A DNA stretch of 64,000 bases from UBA6382 sp963617965 (GCA_963617965.1 CAVEQO010000003.1:20305-84304); one strand, 5' to 3'; shown: positions 46,688 to 55,192, counted from the first letter of the stretch. Made by a program: numbers and translations. Notes: generated by a model from the sequence alone, not told the origin.

Positions 46688-47380
46688 TCAGAATAGTTTC
46701 CTTGGCTGTCCTGCGACAAATTCTTTCAGATAGAACGGTTCGAAATAAGCGGTGTCTCCAATTTCGCCGCACATGAGCGAACGCTCGGCAAGGGGTATCA
46801 TGTTTTTTGCCAAAGGTTCAACACCGTCAGCGAAGATTGCATTGGGGTGTGTGATTGTTCCCTTGCATTTGGCTGCCCCGTTGCCTGCAAATATCACGGT
46901 TCTCTTGTCGAGAATGTCCAGGAACGATTCGGGCGTTATTATCTGTGCGCTTGTGTCGAGTATGGTGTTCAGTGCGCGGTCATATATGGCGGTGTATACT
47001 TCCATGCGCCTTGCGTCAAGCATGGGGCACAAAAGGGCATCGTCAGGCAAATCCTCGCGGTAGAGCAATATCGGTACGCAGAGAAGTTGGAGCGTGGATA
47101 CACCTATCAGCTTCAGCCCCCGTCCGTAACACAGCCCCTTGGCAGTGGACACGCCGATGCGCAGTCCGGTGTATGAACCGGGTCCGCAACTTGCGGCAAC
47201 GGCATCAATGGGAATGGCGTGGCTGTCGGCCATGCTGACGGCCTCTTCCACAAAGGGGGCAAGGACTCGTGCGTGCGAGTGCCCCTCGCGGTTTTCCCGG
47301 TGAAAGATGCAGCGCCCGTCTTCGCTGAGTGCCACCGAACATACATCCGTGGACGTTTCTATGTGTATGATGGTCGGCAT
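46688..47380 (-). CDS. tsaB: tRNA threonylcarbamoyladenosine synthesis protein TsaB
   Basis: Non-catalytic scaffold that joins TsaD and TsaE in making t6A37 on ANN-decoding tRNAs. The 230-residue protein shows IIHIETSTDVCSVALSEDG, GHSHARVLAPFVEEA and AASCGPGSYTGLRIGVSTAKGLC, the standard TsaB motifs. The ATG at 47380 shares one base with the stop of DUF3256 (TAATG), so the two are coupled. Confidence 0.94.
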   Translation of the reverse strand: MPTIIHIETSTDVCSVALSEDGRCIFHRENREGHSHARVLAPFVEEAVSMADSHAIPIDAVAASCGPGSYTGLRIGVSTAKGLCYGRGLKLIGVSTLQLLCVPILLYREDLPDDALLCPMLDARRMEVYTAIYDRALNTILDTSAQIITPESFLDILDKRTVIFAGNGAAKCKGTITHPNAIFADGVEPLAKNMIPLAERSLMCGEIGDTAYFEPFYLKEFVAGQPRKLF

Positions 47381-47985
47381 TATTGTGGTCTCCTCGTGAA
47401 TTTGGAACCGTTCCATTCGTAGCGGAACGTTTCTTTCTTGTCTGCGCTCACACCGGCAACGCCGTCGTTTGCGTCAATTGTGATGTCAAGCGAAACTCTG
47501 TCTTTGGTCCGGGAGAGGGACATGCAGACGTAGTCTACCAGCGAACCTTCCGTAACTTGCCTCGTTTCTCCTTTTGTAGGCAAAGCGACAAACCGTTTGG
47601 CAACGAGCGGCTTCCAGCTTGTGGTGTAGAAGAATATCTCGCTGTCGGGTTGCGGACACCTTATGGTGCGCACCATACATATGATGGTGTCACGGCCTTT
47701 CAGACTTAGCATGGTCATTGTTGTGCTGACGGTGCCCTGTATGTCTTCGTTGAGCTCTATGAGGCAGTCCTCAATCTTTGTGAGTTGCGAGTTTGCCGAC
47801 CATTCATTTGGCAGCAGAGGCTTCATGCCGCTCTGGTAGAAGTCAACAAGGTCTTTCCGTGCATTCTGGCTCAGCATTGGCATCAGCGAGTCGGGCATGA
47901 CCACGAACAGGTCTGTCATGGTGCGTGTGCCTGCGGTCAAAGCTCCGCTCCAAAGACATAAAAGTATAAGGGCGAAATTCTTCAT
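47380..47985 (-). CDS. DUF3256-family secreted protein
   Basis: A 201-residue protein with a signal peptide (residues 1-18, ending ALTAG) and the family opening TMTDLFVVMPDSLMPMLSQNARKD (split across the signal junction), then KIEDCLIELNEDIQGTVSTT. DUF3256 is a periplasmic or surface family of Bacteroidetes of unknown role and usually lies before tsaB, as here. The ATG at 47985 is only six bases after a -7 box, so the mRNA may be nearly leaderless. Confidence 0.85.
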   Translation of the reverse strand: MKNFALILLCLWSGALTAGTRTMTDLFVVMPDSLMPMLSQNARKDLVDFYQSGMKPLLPNEWSANSQLTKIEDCLIELNEDIQGTVSTTMTMLSLKGRDTIICMVRTIRCPQPDSEIFFYTTSWKPLVAKRFVALPTKGETRQVTEGSLVDYVCMSLSRTKDRVSLDITIDANDGVAGVSADKKETFRYEWNGSKFTRRPQ

Positions 47986-47991
47986 GCTGTG

Positions 47992-47999
47992 CAAAATTA
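47992..47999 (-). promoter_or_regulatory. Promoter -7 element for DUF3256-tsaB
   Basis: Minus-strand TAATTTTG with its last base six bases ahead of the ATG, so transcription would start at or next to the start codon. Confidence 0.5.
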
Positions 48000-48132
48000 G
48001 ACATAAATATTGAGTTATATGCCGGTGTGGTGGAAAAAAGTCAAAAGCCGGTGGCAACGGGTGCTGTTCTTGCCCGTATGTTAAGATTTTGCCTGTCAGA
48101 GTGGGCTGTTTTCAATGATCGGCAAGTGTGTG

Positions 48133-49407
48133 TCAGGCCTCCTCCCGATCCTCGTCTTCCGCCTTGATGGTGCGCTGATACCACAGCCGCGGAGTCATTC
48201 CCACAACTTGCGAGAATTTGCGGTTGAAGGCAGGGGCACTAGTGAAACCGCATTCCTGGGCCACCGTTTCCTGCAGACAGCCCGGGTGTTCTTTCATGTA
48301 TTTCATGGCGTGGTCTATGCGCAGTTGCCCCACCACGTCCCTGAACGGAATGCCGTATTCTTTGTTCACAAGATATGAGAGATAGGTGCGGTTATAGCCC
48401 AGTGTCCCGACAAGTTTTCTGAGGGTCATGTCCTCGTCAAGAAACCCTTTCCTTGTAACCAGCTCATGGTTGAATCTTCTCAACAGGGCAGAGTATTCTT
48501 CGGGGCTCATGTTGATGCCTGCTGCGTTTTCGGGCTCCGCCCCGTGTGGAAAAGCCACATTCAGCCCGACATCTTTTCCTGCCGTCACGTTTTGCACCGT
48601 CTTGTCGTGTGCTGGACTTGCGTCGCCTCCAAGCATGTCAATGCGCACAAGTTCTCCTCTGACATTCAAGGTGACATTGCATAGCACCGTGATTAGCAGT
48701 GTTGTGAGCAGCGGCAGGATCACCTTGGCGAAAGTCGTTCCGTAGTATGCAGTTCCGGTTGCGCACCTCGCAATGACGCAAAGGAGCAGTGGTATAAGCA
48801 GCAGTACGATGACGGTGTTTGTCTTGAGCTTGATGCGCTTTCTTGTGAACAGCAACAGCTTTTTGGGTGTAAGTCGGTCTTTTGCAAGACGCCAGACCAG
48901 AAAACCTATGACAGACGCCATCTGTAGTGACACAAGCACGAAGAACAGTATCGCTTCCACAAACAGGTGTGCTTTGCAGGGCGGACTGTTGAATTTGTCT
49001 GGCAAAGGCAGCCCGTGCCGGGTGTAGTGTTCCATCAGTTCCGCACTTGCATCTACGCCTATCATGCCGTACAGAAGTACCGAGGTCAGACCAAGTCCCA
49101 ATGGCAACGCCAGCCACAGCAGCCACCACCAGGGCTTTGTTCGGGTATTGTAGCGGGCGAACACGAATATCAGTATCAGTGGTGCAAGGCTTGGACTTAG
49201 GAACTGGCTCATGATGTCGAGCCACACTTGCATGTGACTGTCAGCGGAGGGAACAGAGAAATACAGATCACCGAAGAAAGTGGCAAAGGACAGCAGCATG
49301 ATGGGCACTAGCATCTTTTGCGCCAGGGTCTTGTTGCTTCGCATCATTGCCAGAAACAGCCAGAGCAGACAGGTGGCACACTGCAGGCAGATAAAGAAGT
49401 CTGTCAT
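48133..49407 (-). CDS. Membrane-anchored AraC-family transcriptional regulator
   Basis: A 424-residue protein with two parts. Residues 1 to about 245 contain six to seven membrane segments (FICLQCATCLLWLFLAMM; LSPSLAPLILIFVFA; WWWLLWLALPLGLGLTSVLL; LFVEAILFFVLVSLQMASVI; VIVLLLIPLLLCVIARC; ILPLLTTLLITVLCNV). Residues from about 310 form an AraC double helix-turn-helix (LRKLVGTLGYNRTYLSYLVN; ETVAQECGFTSAPAFNRKF; GMTPRLWY). It would bind DNA while held in the inner membrane. Ligand and regulon are unknown. It has its own spacer on both sides and no adjacent target that is obvious. Confidence 0.88.
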   Translation of the reverse strand: MTDFFICLQCATCLLWLFLAMMRSNKTLAQKMLVPIMLLSFATFFGDLYFSVPSADSHMQVWLDIMSQFLSPSLAPLILIFVFARYNTRTKPWWWLLWLALPLGLGLTSVLLYGMIGVDASAELMEHYTRHGLPLPDKFNSPPCKAHLFVEAILFFVLVSLQMASVIGFLVWRLAKDRLTPKKLLLFTRKRIKLKTNTVIVLLLIPLLLCVIARCATGTAYYGTTFAKVILPLLTTLLITVLCNVTLNVRGELVRIDMLGGDASPAHDKTVQNVTAGKDVGLNVAFPHGAEPENAAGINMSPEEYSALLRRFNHELVTRKGFLDEDMTLRKLVGTLGYNRTYLSYLVNKEYGIPFRDVVGQLRIDHAMKYMKEHPGCLQETVAQECGFTSAPAFNRKFSQVVGMTPRLWYQRTIKAEDEDREEA

Positions 49408-49435
49408 GTCCTTGAGTCGTTATGCGGCGGTGGAA

Positions 49436-49480
49436 CGTTCCTGCGGTCTGCTGGCAAAAGACAGGCAGACCGCAGGAACG
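49436..49480 (-). terminator. Hairpin terminator after purC
   Basis: A perfect 15-base inverted repeat, CGTTCCTGCGGTCTG at 49436-49450 and its complement at 49466-49480, with a 15-base loop. It lies between the purC stop and the araC-type gene, both leftward, so it most likely ends phoH-purC transcripts. Confidence 0.75.
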
Positions 49481-49516
49481 CAATCCTCTCCCTGTATGTA
49501 CAGGGGTGGGGTTCTG

Positions 49517-50458
49517 TTATTGGAGATAAGTCTCCACGCTTTTTTCTATGCGCCCGGAGATGTCTGTGGTGTCCTCCTTGACGAAAGCATCTCCGGTGAT
49601 GTGCTCGTATAGTTCTATGTATCGGTTGGATATGCTTTCCACGATGGTCGGGGTCATTTCGGGTACTTGCTGCCCGGGCTTGCCCTGAAAGCCGTTGTCC
49701 ATCAGCCATTCGCGCACAAACTCTTTCGACAGTTGTTTCTGGGGCTCGCCTTTCTCGAATTTCTCCTCGTAGCCTTCGCTGTAGAAATAGCGGCTGGAGT
49801 CGGGGGTGTGGATTTCATCCATCAGGTAGATTTCACCGTTGTGCTTGCCGAATTCGTATTTCGTGTCTACAAGGATGAGCCCCCTCTTGGCGGCAATTTC
49901 TGTGCCGCGCGCGAACAGGGCGAGCGTGTATTTCTCCAGCAAGGCATACTCTTCGGGGGAGGCAAGGCCTCTTGCCAGTATTTCTTCCTTGGATATGTCG
50001 GCATCGTGCTCCCCGATTTCTGCTTTTGTGGTCGGCGTGATGATCGGTGAGGGGAATTTCTGGTTCTCGCGCATTCCCTCGGGAATCTTGACCCCGCAAA
50101 TCTCTCGTGCCCCGTTCTTGTAGGCTCTCCATGCACTCCCGCACAGATATCCCCTGACAATCATCTCTACAGGAAAGCCCTCGCACATCACGCCCACCGT
50201 AACGTTGGGGTCCGGTGTGGCCAACTTCCAGTTGGGGCAGATGTCGGTGGTGGCGTCAAGGAACTTGGCGGCAATCTGGTTGAGCATCTGGCCTTTGTAG
50301 GGGATGCCTTCCGGAAGGATTACGTCAAAAGCCGAGATGCGGTCTGTGGCAACCATTACCAGACGGTCGCCTAAATTGTACACGTCACGGACTTTGCCGT
50401 GGTAAACGCTCTTCTGACCCTTGAAACGGTAGTCAGTCTTTGTCAATGCCTTTGTCAT
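49517..50458 (-). CDS. purC: Phosphoribosylaminoimidazole-succinocarboxamide synthase
   Basis: Joins CAIR and aspartate with ATP to give SAICAR in purine synthesis. The 313-residue protein has GKVRDVYNLGDRLVMVATDR, SAFDVILPEGIPYKGQMLN, EMIVRGYLCGSAWRAYKNG, ILVDTKYEFGKHNGEIYLMD and DEIHTPDSSRYF, all family signatures. Length fits the bacterial/yeast-like longer form. It follows phoH by 28 bases. Confidence 0.96.
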   Translation of the reverse strand: MTKALTKTDYRFKGQKSVYHGKVRDVYNLGDRLVMVATDRISAFDVILPEGIPYKGQMLNQIAAKFLDATTDICPNWKLATPDPNVTVGVMCEGFPVEMIVRGYLCGSAWRAYKNGAREICGVKIPEGMRENQKFPSPIITPTTKAEIGEHDADISKEEILARGLASPEEYALLEKYTLALFARGTEIAAKRGLILVDTKYEFGKHNGEIYLMDEIHTPDSSRYFYSEGYEEKFEKGEPQKQLSKEFVREWLMDNGFQGKPGQQVPEMTPTIVESISNRYIELYEHITGDAFVKEDTTDISGRIEKSVETYLQ

Positions 50459-50486
50459 GGGACGGTTATGTATTTGTTTTTTTTGA

Positions 50487-51443
50487 TTAAATGTTTCTTC
50501 GCCTTGCGTCTTCCTCGTAGGCTGCCACTATGCTTGACACGAGTCTGTGGCGTACAATGTCGCTTTTGTCGAGGTTTACAAACGCTATGCCGTCAATGCC
50601 GCTCAATATGCGCAGGGCTTCCGTCAATCCGGATTTCTGCGACGGCGGCAGGTCTATCTGTGTGCGGTCGCCTGTGATCACCATCTTTGTGTTTTGCCCC
50701 ATGCGTGTCATGAACATCTTGATTTGGCTGGTGGTGGTGTTCTGCGCCTCGTCGAGAATTACCACGGCATCGTTGAGTGTGCGGCCGCGCATGAATGCCA
50801 AGGGGGCTATCTGAATCACGTTGGCGGCCATGTATTCCTGCAGCTTGGCTGGCGGTATCATTTCCTCCAGCGCATCGTAGAGCGGTTGCAGGTAAGGGTC
50901 GATTTTCTCTTTCATGTCGCCAGGCAGAAATCCCAATTTCTCACCGGCCTCCACTGCGGGACGGCTCAGCACGATTTTGCGTATTTCTTTCTTCTTCAGG
51001 GCCCGGACTGCCAGTGCGATGCTCACATAGGTCTTGCCTGTCCCGGCCGGCCCTACGGCAAAGACCATGTCGTTGTGCTCGTAGGCATCCACGAGTCTTG
51101 CCTGGTTCTGGGTTCTTGCCTTTACGGGCTTGCCTGTGGTGCTGTATACAATCACGTGCTCCGCACTTTCCTCCTTGGTGCGGTTGCCGTTGAGCAGCAT
51201 CACGATGTCTTCTTCCTCCAGTGCGTTGTATTTCGCGCAATGGGCTGCCATCTTGCTGAAGAGGCGTTCGAAATCTGCAAGGTCCTCGTCTGTTCCCATC
51301 GCTTTCACTATATTGCCGCGTGCCAGAATGCGTAGTTTGGGGAAAAGCGATTTTATCATTCGCATATTGGCATTGCCTGCGCCGTAGAACACGACGGGGT
51401 CCACATCGTCTATAACAAGGACTTTCTCTATCACTATGCGCAT
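50487..51443 (-). CDS. phoH: PhoH-family ATPase
   Basis: A cytosolic P-loop ATPase of the PhoH type (318 residues). The N-terminal part (residues 1-100) is a KH-like region (NANMRMIKSLFPKLRILARG). The ATPase core shows DMVFAVGPAGTGKTYVSIAL, LSRPAVEAGEKLGFLPGDM, VVILDEAQNTTTSQIKMF and TGDRTQIDLP. Work on relatives links PhoH proteins to RNA metabolism. The first ATG (51443) is used; it lies nine bases after a -7 box at 51453-51460, so the leader is very short. Confidence 0.92.
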   Translation of the reverse strand: MRIVIEKVLVIDDVDPVVFYGAGNANMRMIKSLFPKLRILARGNIVKAMGTDEDLADFERLFSKMAAHCAKYNALEEEDIVMLLNGNRTKEESAEHVIVYSTTGKPVKARTQNQARLVDAYEHNDMVFAVGPAGTGKTYVSIALAVRALKKKEIRKIVLSRPAVEAGEKLGFLPGDMKEKIDPYLQPLYDALEEMIPPAKLQEYMAANVIQIAPLAFMRGRTLNDAVVILDEAQNTTTSQIKMFMTRMGQNTKMVITGDRTQIDLPPSQKSGLTEALRILSGIDGIAFVNLDKSDIVRHRLVSSIVAAYEEDARRRNI

Positions 51444-51452
51444 TATTTCATG

Positions 51453-51460
51453 CAAAAGTA
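51453..51460 (-). promoter_or_regulatory. Promoter -7 element for phoH-purC
   Basis: Minus-strand TACTTTTG. It lies back to back with the rightward box at 51505-51512. Confidence 0.5.
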
Positions 51461-51504
51461 TAAAGAAAGTGGCACTCTACGCAGTTTTTGTAGTCTAAAA
51501 GAAT

Positions 51505-51512
51505 TATTTTTG
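51505..51512 (+). promoter_or_regulatory. Promoter -7 element for DUF5715-truA
   Basis: TATTTTTG with TTTG at 51487-51490, only 14 bases upstream. The start codon follows by 12 or 21 bases. Confidence 0.45.
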
Positions 51513-51533
51513 CTCTTGAAACAGATGTATTTT

Positions 51534-52331
51534 ATGAAATTGCATTTCAAGCCCGGTGGCAGACTGTTGTTCAAACTGGTGTTTTTTTTCATAATAGTGA
51601 CAATCTTCATAGTTAGGGCTTGCAGTGATACCGGACCGGAATCTCCGGACACGGATGCCCCCCCGCTGTCTGACACGCTTGCGCTGGCGGCGATCGTGTC
51701 GGATTCCGTGCTGGCAGCGCCGTTTCCGCCCCCCGCTGTCGTGGCTTCAGGTTCCAAGCCTCACGGAATCTACAGTGTCAACGACTACGAACTGGCGTTT
51801 CCCGACATAAATTCCGTGCAGCTTGCGACGGCAAAGTATCATGGCATAGAGCCGCAGCCCACGAGAGACGACCTTGAGAGGGTTTCCGGAAAATCTATGG
51901 TATGGGTCGGCTACAGCCCGTATTACTCCGTTGCGAGGCTCACCCATTCGTTGCCCTATCTGGTGCCGCGCGCACAGAAACTGCTCAGTCGCATCGGGCG
52001 CAATTTCATCGACTCTCTGCTCGTCAAGCACCTCCCGCCATCGTTGATTGTCGTGACCTCGGTCACACGCACCCTTGAAGACGTGAGAAAACTCAAGACG
52101 GGCAATGTCAACGCCACCGACAACAGCTGTCACTCCTATGGTACTACCGTAGACATCAGCTATAGCAAATACAGGGCTTTCAAGGATGCACACGGTGTTC
52201 CCATGCGACAAGTCCGCGATGACACCCTCAAACAGGTGCTCTCCGAAGTCCTCAACGATCTGCGTCAGGCCGGCGCGTGCTATGTGAAGCATGAGCGTCG
52301 GCAGGGATGTTTCCATATTACGGTAAGATGA
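51534..52331 (+). CDS. DUF5715-family envelope protein with a peptidase M15-like metal site
   Basis: About 265 residues with one membrane segment (LLFKLVFFFIIVTIFIV) that ends next to a cysteine (RAC), so it is either anchored or a lipoprotein. A Pro-rich linker follows. The globular part carries SCHSYGTTVDISYSKY (H-x6-D) and later RRQGCFHITV, which match the His, Asp and His zinc ligands of M15/VanX-type D,D-peptidases. The Glu that M15 enzymes carry three residues before the last His is a Gly here. Family function is unknown. The ATG at 51534 is preferred; 51525 is possible. It overlaps truA. Confidence 0.78.
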   Translation: MKLHFKPGGRLLFKLVFFFIIVTIFIVRACSDTGPESPDTDAPPLSDTLALAAIVSDSVLAAPFPPPAVVASGSKPHGIYSVNDYELAFPDINSVQLATAKYHGIEPQPTRDDLERVSGKSMVWVGYSPYYSVARLTHSLPYLVPRAQKLLSRIGRNFIDSLLVKHLPPSLIVVTSVTRTLEDVRKLKTGNVNATDNSCHSYGTTVDISYSKYRAFKDAHGVPMRQVRDDTLKQVLSEVLNDLRQAGACYVKHERRQGCFHITVR

Positions 52332-53086
52332 TGCGCTACGGTATATTCTTTTCCTATGACGGCACTGCCTACCATGGCTGGCAGAACCAGCCCAATGCCG
52401 TCACGGTGCAGCAGAAAATGGAGGAAGCCCTTTTCGTCATCCTGCGCAGGAAAGTCTGCGTCACGGGGGCGGGTCGCACGGATGCCGGGGTACATGCCAG
52501 GCAGATGGCCTGCCATCTTGATTTGGACGAGCCTGTGGACACGGCTTGGCTTGAATACCGTCTCAACTGTGTCCTTCCGCCCGACATTGCCGTGAGCAAG
52601 GTCTGCGGTGTGGAGTCCGACTGGCATGCACGTTTCAGTGCCACTTCGCGCACGTACTGTTATTATGTCACTACGCAAAAGTCTCCGTTCAACAGGGTCT
52701 ATGTCCTGCGGCTGCACTTCAATCTTGATGTCGCGCTCATGAACGAAGCCGCTGCATTGCTGCTGCAGCACGAGGACTTCGGATGCTTCTGCAAATCGCA
52801 CTCCGGCAACAAGACCGATATCTGCCATGTCACCCATGCCAGGTGGTCTGTATTGCCCGACGGCACTTTGTGTTTCTGTATTTCCGCCAACCGCTTTTTG
52901 CGCAATATGGTGCGCGCCATAGTCGGCACACTGCTTGATGTGGGCAAGCATCGCATCACCACCGATGATTTCGCGCGTATCCTCAATAGCGGTACTCGCA
53001 CCTGTGCCGGAGAGTCCGTACCTGCCCGCGCCTTGTTTCTGGAACGGGTCGAGTACGCCGGCTCTGTGTTTGGCGACGGCTATTAG
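52328..53086 (+). CDS. truA: tRNA pseudouridine(38-40) synthase
   Basis: Makes pseudouridine at positions 38-40 of the anticodon stem-loop. The 252-residue protein has FFSYDGTAYHGWQNQPNAVT, the catalytic D52 in GAGRTDAGVHA, SATSRTYCYYV and FLRNMVRAIVGTLLDVG. The start ATG (52328, or the next codon) overlaps the DUF5715 stop in ATGATG, so translation is coupled. Confidence 0.95.
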   Translation: MMRYGIFFSYDGTAYHGWQNQPNAVTVQQKMEEALFVILRRKVCVTGAGRTDAGVHARQMACHLDLDEPVDTAWLEYRLNCVLPPDIAVSKVCGVESDWHARFSATSRTYCYYVTTQKSPFNRVYVLRLHFNLDVALMNEAAALLLQHEDFGCFCKSHSGNKTDICHVTHARWSVLPDGTLCFCISANRFLRNMVRAIVGTLLDVGKHRITTDDFARILNSGTRTCAGESVPARALFLERVEYAGSVFGDGY

Positions 53087-53140
53087 GTTCGGGCGTGGTT
53101 GGCTTTTGACTGCCATCTCTGGCAAGGGTGTTGTGCCAAA

Positions 53141-54370
53141 TCAATAAAACCTGTGGCGGTCAAGGTCTTTCCAGTGCCCTCCGGTGAAGTCCGGACATTC
53201 CACCGGCTGTCCTCCGAGCGAAGCTGACTTTCCCGTCAATTCTATGAGACTTGACCATTCGGCGGCATCGAAGACATCGATGTCAAGGGGCAGCCCGTTG
53301 CGCAGGCTGTATATGAGCCGGCAGTCCATGGCGTGGTTCATCACGTTGGACGACCCCTTGCGTTCGCCGTCGTCATGCCATTCGCTGACCCCGGACTCTC
53401 TGAAACGTTTGGCGCATAGCAGGGCTTCTTCACCGCAGAGAGCCTTGTCCATGCCCCGGAGCTGCACCGTCGGCAACGGGTATTTCTGGGTGAACCCAAA
53501 AGTCCCGCAGGTGGTCTGCAACCTATTGTAGGGACGCGGTGTCCCGATGTCGTGCTGTAGCAGTATTGTCCGCCCTAACATGGTGGTGATCAGCGTGTTG
53601 TTGACTCGCCCTCTGACTCCCTGTCCTTTGCTCGTTACCGACACAAGTGTCTTCATGCGATCGCCGCGGTGCAGGTTCATAAGCAGGGCCACTGGCCCTA
53701 TGCTGTGTGTGGGGTAGGCGTTGCCGGGTTGCGAAAGGGTCTCGTGCGCCATCCAGTACTTCCGGTCGCCGCCGAGAGTCTCTATCTCATGGTTGAGGTC
53801 GTGGATATAGGCTCCCTCGCAATGGGTGATGTCGCCGAGCAGTCCGTTGCTGGCCATGGTGCGGGTGGCGGAGGCGAAAGTGTCGTAACAGCAGTTCTCG
53901 AGCATGGTGCAGTGGCATCCCGTTTCAAGCGACACGTCAATGAGCTCCCGGCATTCGTCTGTCGTCATGGCGGCGGGCACCTCTATGGCCACGTGTTTGC
54001 CGCCCCGCATGGCCATGACGGCCAGCTGTGCGTGGCTGCTCCAGTCCGTGCACAGATATACCAGATCCACGGAGGAATCCTCCATGAGCCGCTTGTGGGC
54101 GTCATCGCCGTGATAGGCGTGGGCTTTCGGACGGCCTGATGCCACGAGAATTTGGTTTGCCGCAATGGTACAGCTCTCCTTGCGGTCGGCCAAAGCCGTG
54201 ATTTCTGCATCCGGCACCAGCTCGTATCGGCCTACGGCTTTCATGCCTCTGTGCCCCAAGCCTACGATGCCTATGTGGACAGTGTTCAGTGGGGGGGCGG
54301 TATGTTCAAGTAGTCTGCGTGTCAATGCGTGTTCCGTGTTTTCATGTTTCTCTCTCTGCTGACAGGCCAT
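53141..54370 (-). CDS. Gfo/Idh/MocA oxidoreductase of the GH109 type
   Basis: A 409-residue NAD-dependent protein. The Rossmann fold has GIVGLGHRGMKAV (about residue 34). EVPAAMTTDECRELI, CTMLENCCYDTF, AYPTHSIGPVALLMNLHRGDRM and VECPDFTGGHWKDLD are close to what I know of glycoside hydrolase family 109 (alpha-N-acetylgalactosaminidase acting through transient oxidation by tightly bound NAD). No signal peptide or lipobox is seen, unlike many GH109 enzymes, so it probably works in the cytoplasm. Activity on N-acetylgalactosamine is inferred from family only. It stands alone, with a -7 box ahead. Confidence 0.82.
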   Translation of the reverse strand: MACQQREKHENTEHALTRRLLEHTAPPLNTVHIGIVGLGHRGMKAVGRYELVPDAEITALADRKESCTIAANQILVASGRPKAHAYHGDDAHKRLMEDSSVDLVYLCTDWSSHAQLAVMAMRGGKHVAIEVPAAMTTDECRELIDVSLETGCHCTMLENCCYDTFASATRTMASNGLLGDITHCEGAYIHDLNHEIETLGGDRKYWMAHETLSQPGNAYPTHSIGPVALLMNLHRGDRMKTLVSVTSKGQGVRGRVNNTLITTMLGRTILLQHDIGTPRPYNRLQTTCGTFGFTQKYPLPTVQLRGMDKALCGEEALLCAKRFRESGVSEWHDDGERKGSSNVMNHAMDCRLIYSLRNGLPLDIDVFDAAEWSSLIELTGKSASLGGQPVECPDFTGGHWKDLDRHRFY

Positions 54371-54392
54371 GGCGGAGAGACTGTTGTGTGCG

Positions 54393-54400
54393 CAAATTTA
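54393..54400 (-). promoter_or_regulatory. Promoter -7 element for the GH109-like gene
   Basis: Minus-strand TAAATTTG, 22 bases before the start codon and next to the terminator hairpin of rpmE2. Confidence 0.5.
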
Positions 54401-54404
54401 GCAA

Positions 54405-54441
54405 AAAAAACACGTCGTCCATGACAGACGGCGTGTTTTTT
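54405..54441 (-). terminator. Terminator after rpmE2
   Basis: AAAAAACACGTCGTC at 54405-54419 pairs with GACGGCGTGTTTTTT at 54427-54441 with one G-U pair; the minus strand ends in a run of U. A classic intrinsic terminator, usable in both directions. Confidence 0.85.
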
Positions 54442-54479
54442 GTATTGCGTCCCCAAAGGGCGTTGCGTGTTCTTCCGGT

Positions 54480-54734
54480 TTATTTCTTGCGGGTAACAGC
54501 GTAGCGGCTGAGGAACTTGTCCACGCGGCCGGCGGTGTCGACAAGAGTGGATTTGCCCGTGTAGAACGGGTGGGAGGTGTTGGATATTTCCACTTTGACG
54601 AGAGGGTAGGTCTCGCCTTCGAATTCGATGGTCTCCTTTGTCTTGCAAGTGGAGCGGGTAAGGAACATATCACCATTACTCATGTCCTTGAATACCACTG
54701 GACGATAGTCAGTAGGATGGATTTCTTTTTTCAT
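54480..54734 (-). CDS. rpmE2: Ribosomal protein bL31 type B
   Basis: An 84-residue large-subunit ribosomal protein. MKKEIHPTDYRPVVFKDMSN and SNTSHPFYTGKSTLVDTAGRV with FLSRY are the family hallmarks. It lacks the CxxC pair of zinc-binding type A L31, so it is the zinc-independent type B form. A -7 box at 54835-54842 would give a leader of about 95 bases. It is a single-gene unit closed by the hairpin at 54405-54441. Confidence 0.96.
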   Translation of the reverse strand: MKKEIHPTDYRPVVFKDMSNGDMFLTRSTCKTKETIEFEGETYPLVKVEISNTSHPFYTGKSTLVDTAGRVDKFLSRYAVTRKK

Positions 54735-54834
54735 GTCTGTATGTTTGTTTTGATATTGTCTTCTCAAAGCCTGCCGCACCATTCCTCCGACATTATGGAG
54801 AGGAGAGAAGAGTACGGTGCACAAAATGCGACTG

Positions 54835-54842
54835 CAAAATTA
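54835..54842 (-). promoter_or_regulatory. Promoter -7 element for rpmE2
   Basis: Minus-strand TAATTTTG about 100 bases ahead of the start codon. The leader has no fold I can recognise. Confidence 0.4.
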
Positions 54843-54950
54843 CGACTTTTTGCCGTATCGCAAAATCTTTTACGGTTTTTTTCGCTTGTCCTGTTTTGGA
54901 TGCAGGGTCGTTTTGTGCTTTCTCCGCTGCGAACTTCGGTTTTTATGTCT

Positions 54951-54958
54951 TAATTTTG
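54951..54958 (+). promoter_or_regulatory. Promoter -7 element for the small gene and PQQ lipoprotein
   Basis: TAATTTTG, 30 bases ahead of the ATG at 54989. Confidence 0.45.
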
Positions 54959-54988
54959 CACCTCGTCAGCGTAATAATAGACGGCTTT

Positions 54989-55192
54989 ATGAGCGACGGA
55001 CATTTCAATCGCAGTTTTTTGCCGCACGGTGACTTTGCCAGCGGCGTGAGAGTGGGGCGCGCATCCGAGAGGGTGGTGTGCATGGGCGTGTTTGCCGAGA
55101 TGTTGGGCGAGATTTGCCCCGGTGTTTCGGAGAGCGACAGGATTGCCTTGACGGACAGGTTCAGGTCGCTGGTTTTGCAAAGGGAAAAGTGA
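54989..55192 (+). CDS. Small 67-residue protein of unknown function
   Basis: Starts MSDGHFNRSFLPHGDFASGV and continues as a charged helical protein (RASERVVCMGVFAEMLGE; SDRIALTDRFRSLVLQREK). Reasons to believe it: a -7 box at suitable distance, the ATG directly downstream, and a stop (TGA) two bases from the next gene's ATG, as in an operon. I do not recognise a named family. No signal peptide or membrane segment is seen. A longer frame begins 31 codons upstream, but the extension is hydrophobic and spans the promoter box. Confidence 0.55.
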   Translation: MSDGHFNRSFLPHGDFASGVRVGRASERVVCMGVFAEMLGEICPGVSESDRIALTDRFRSLVLQREK

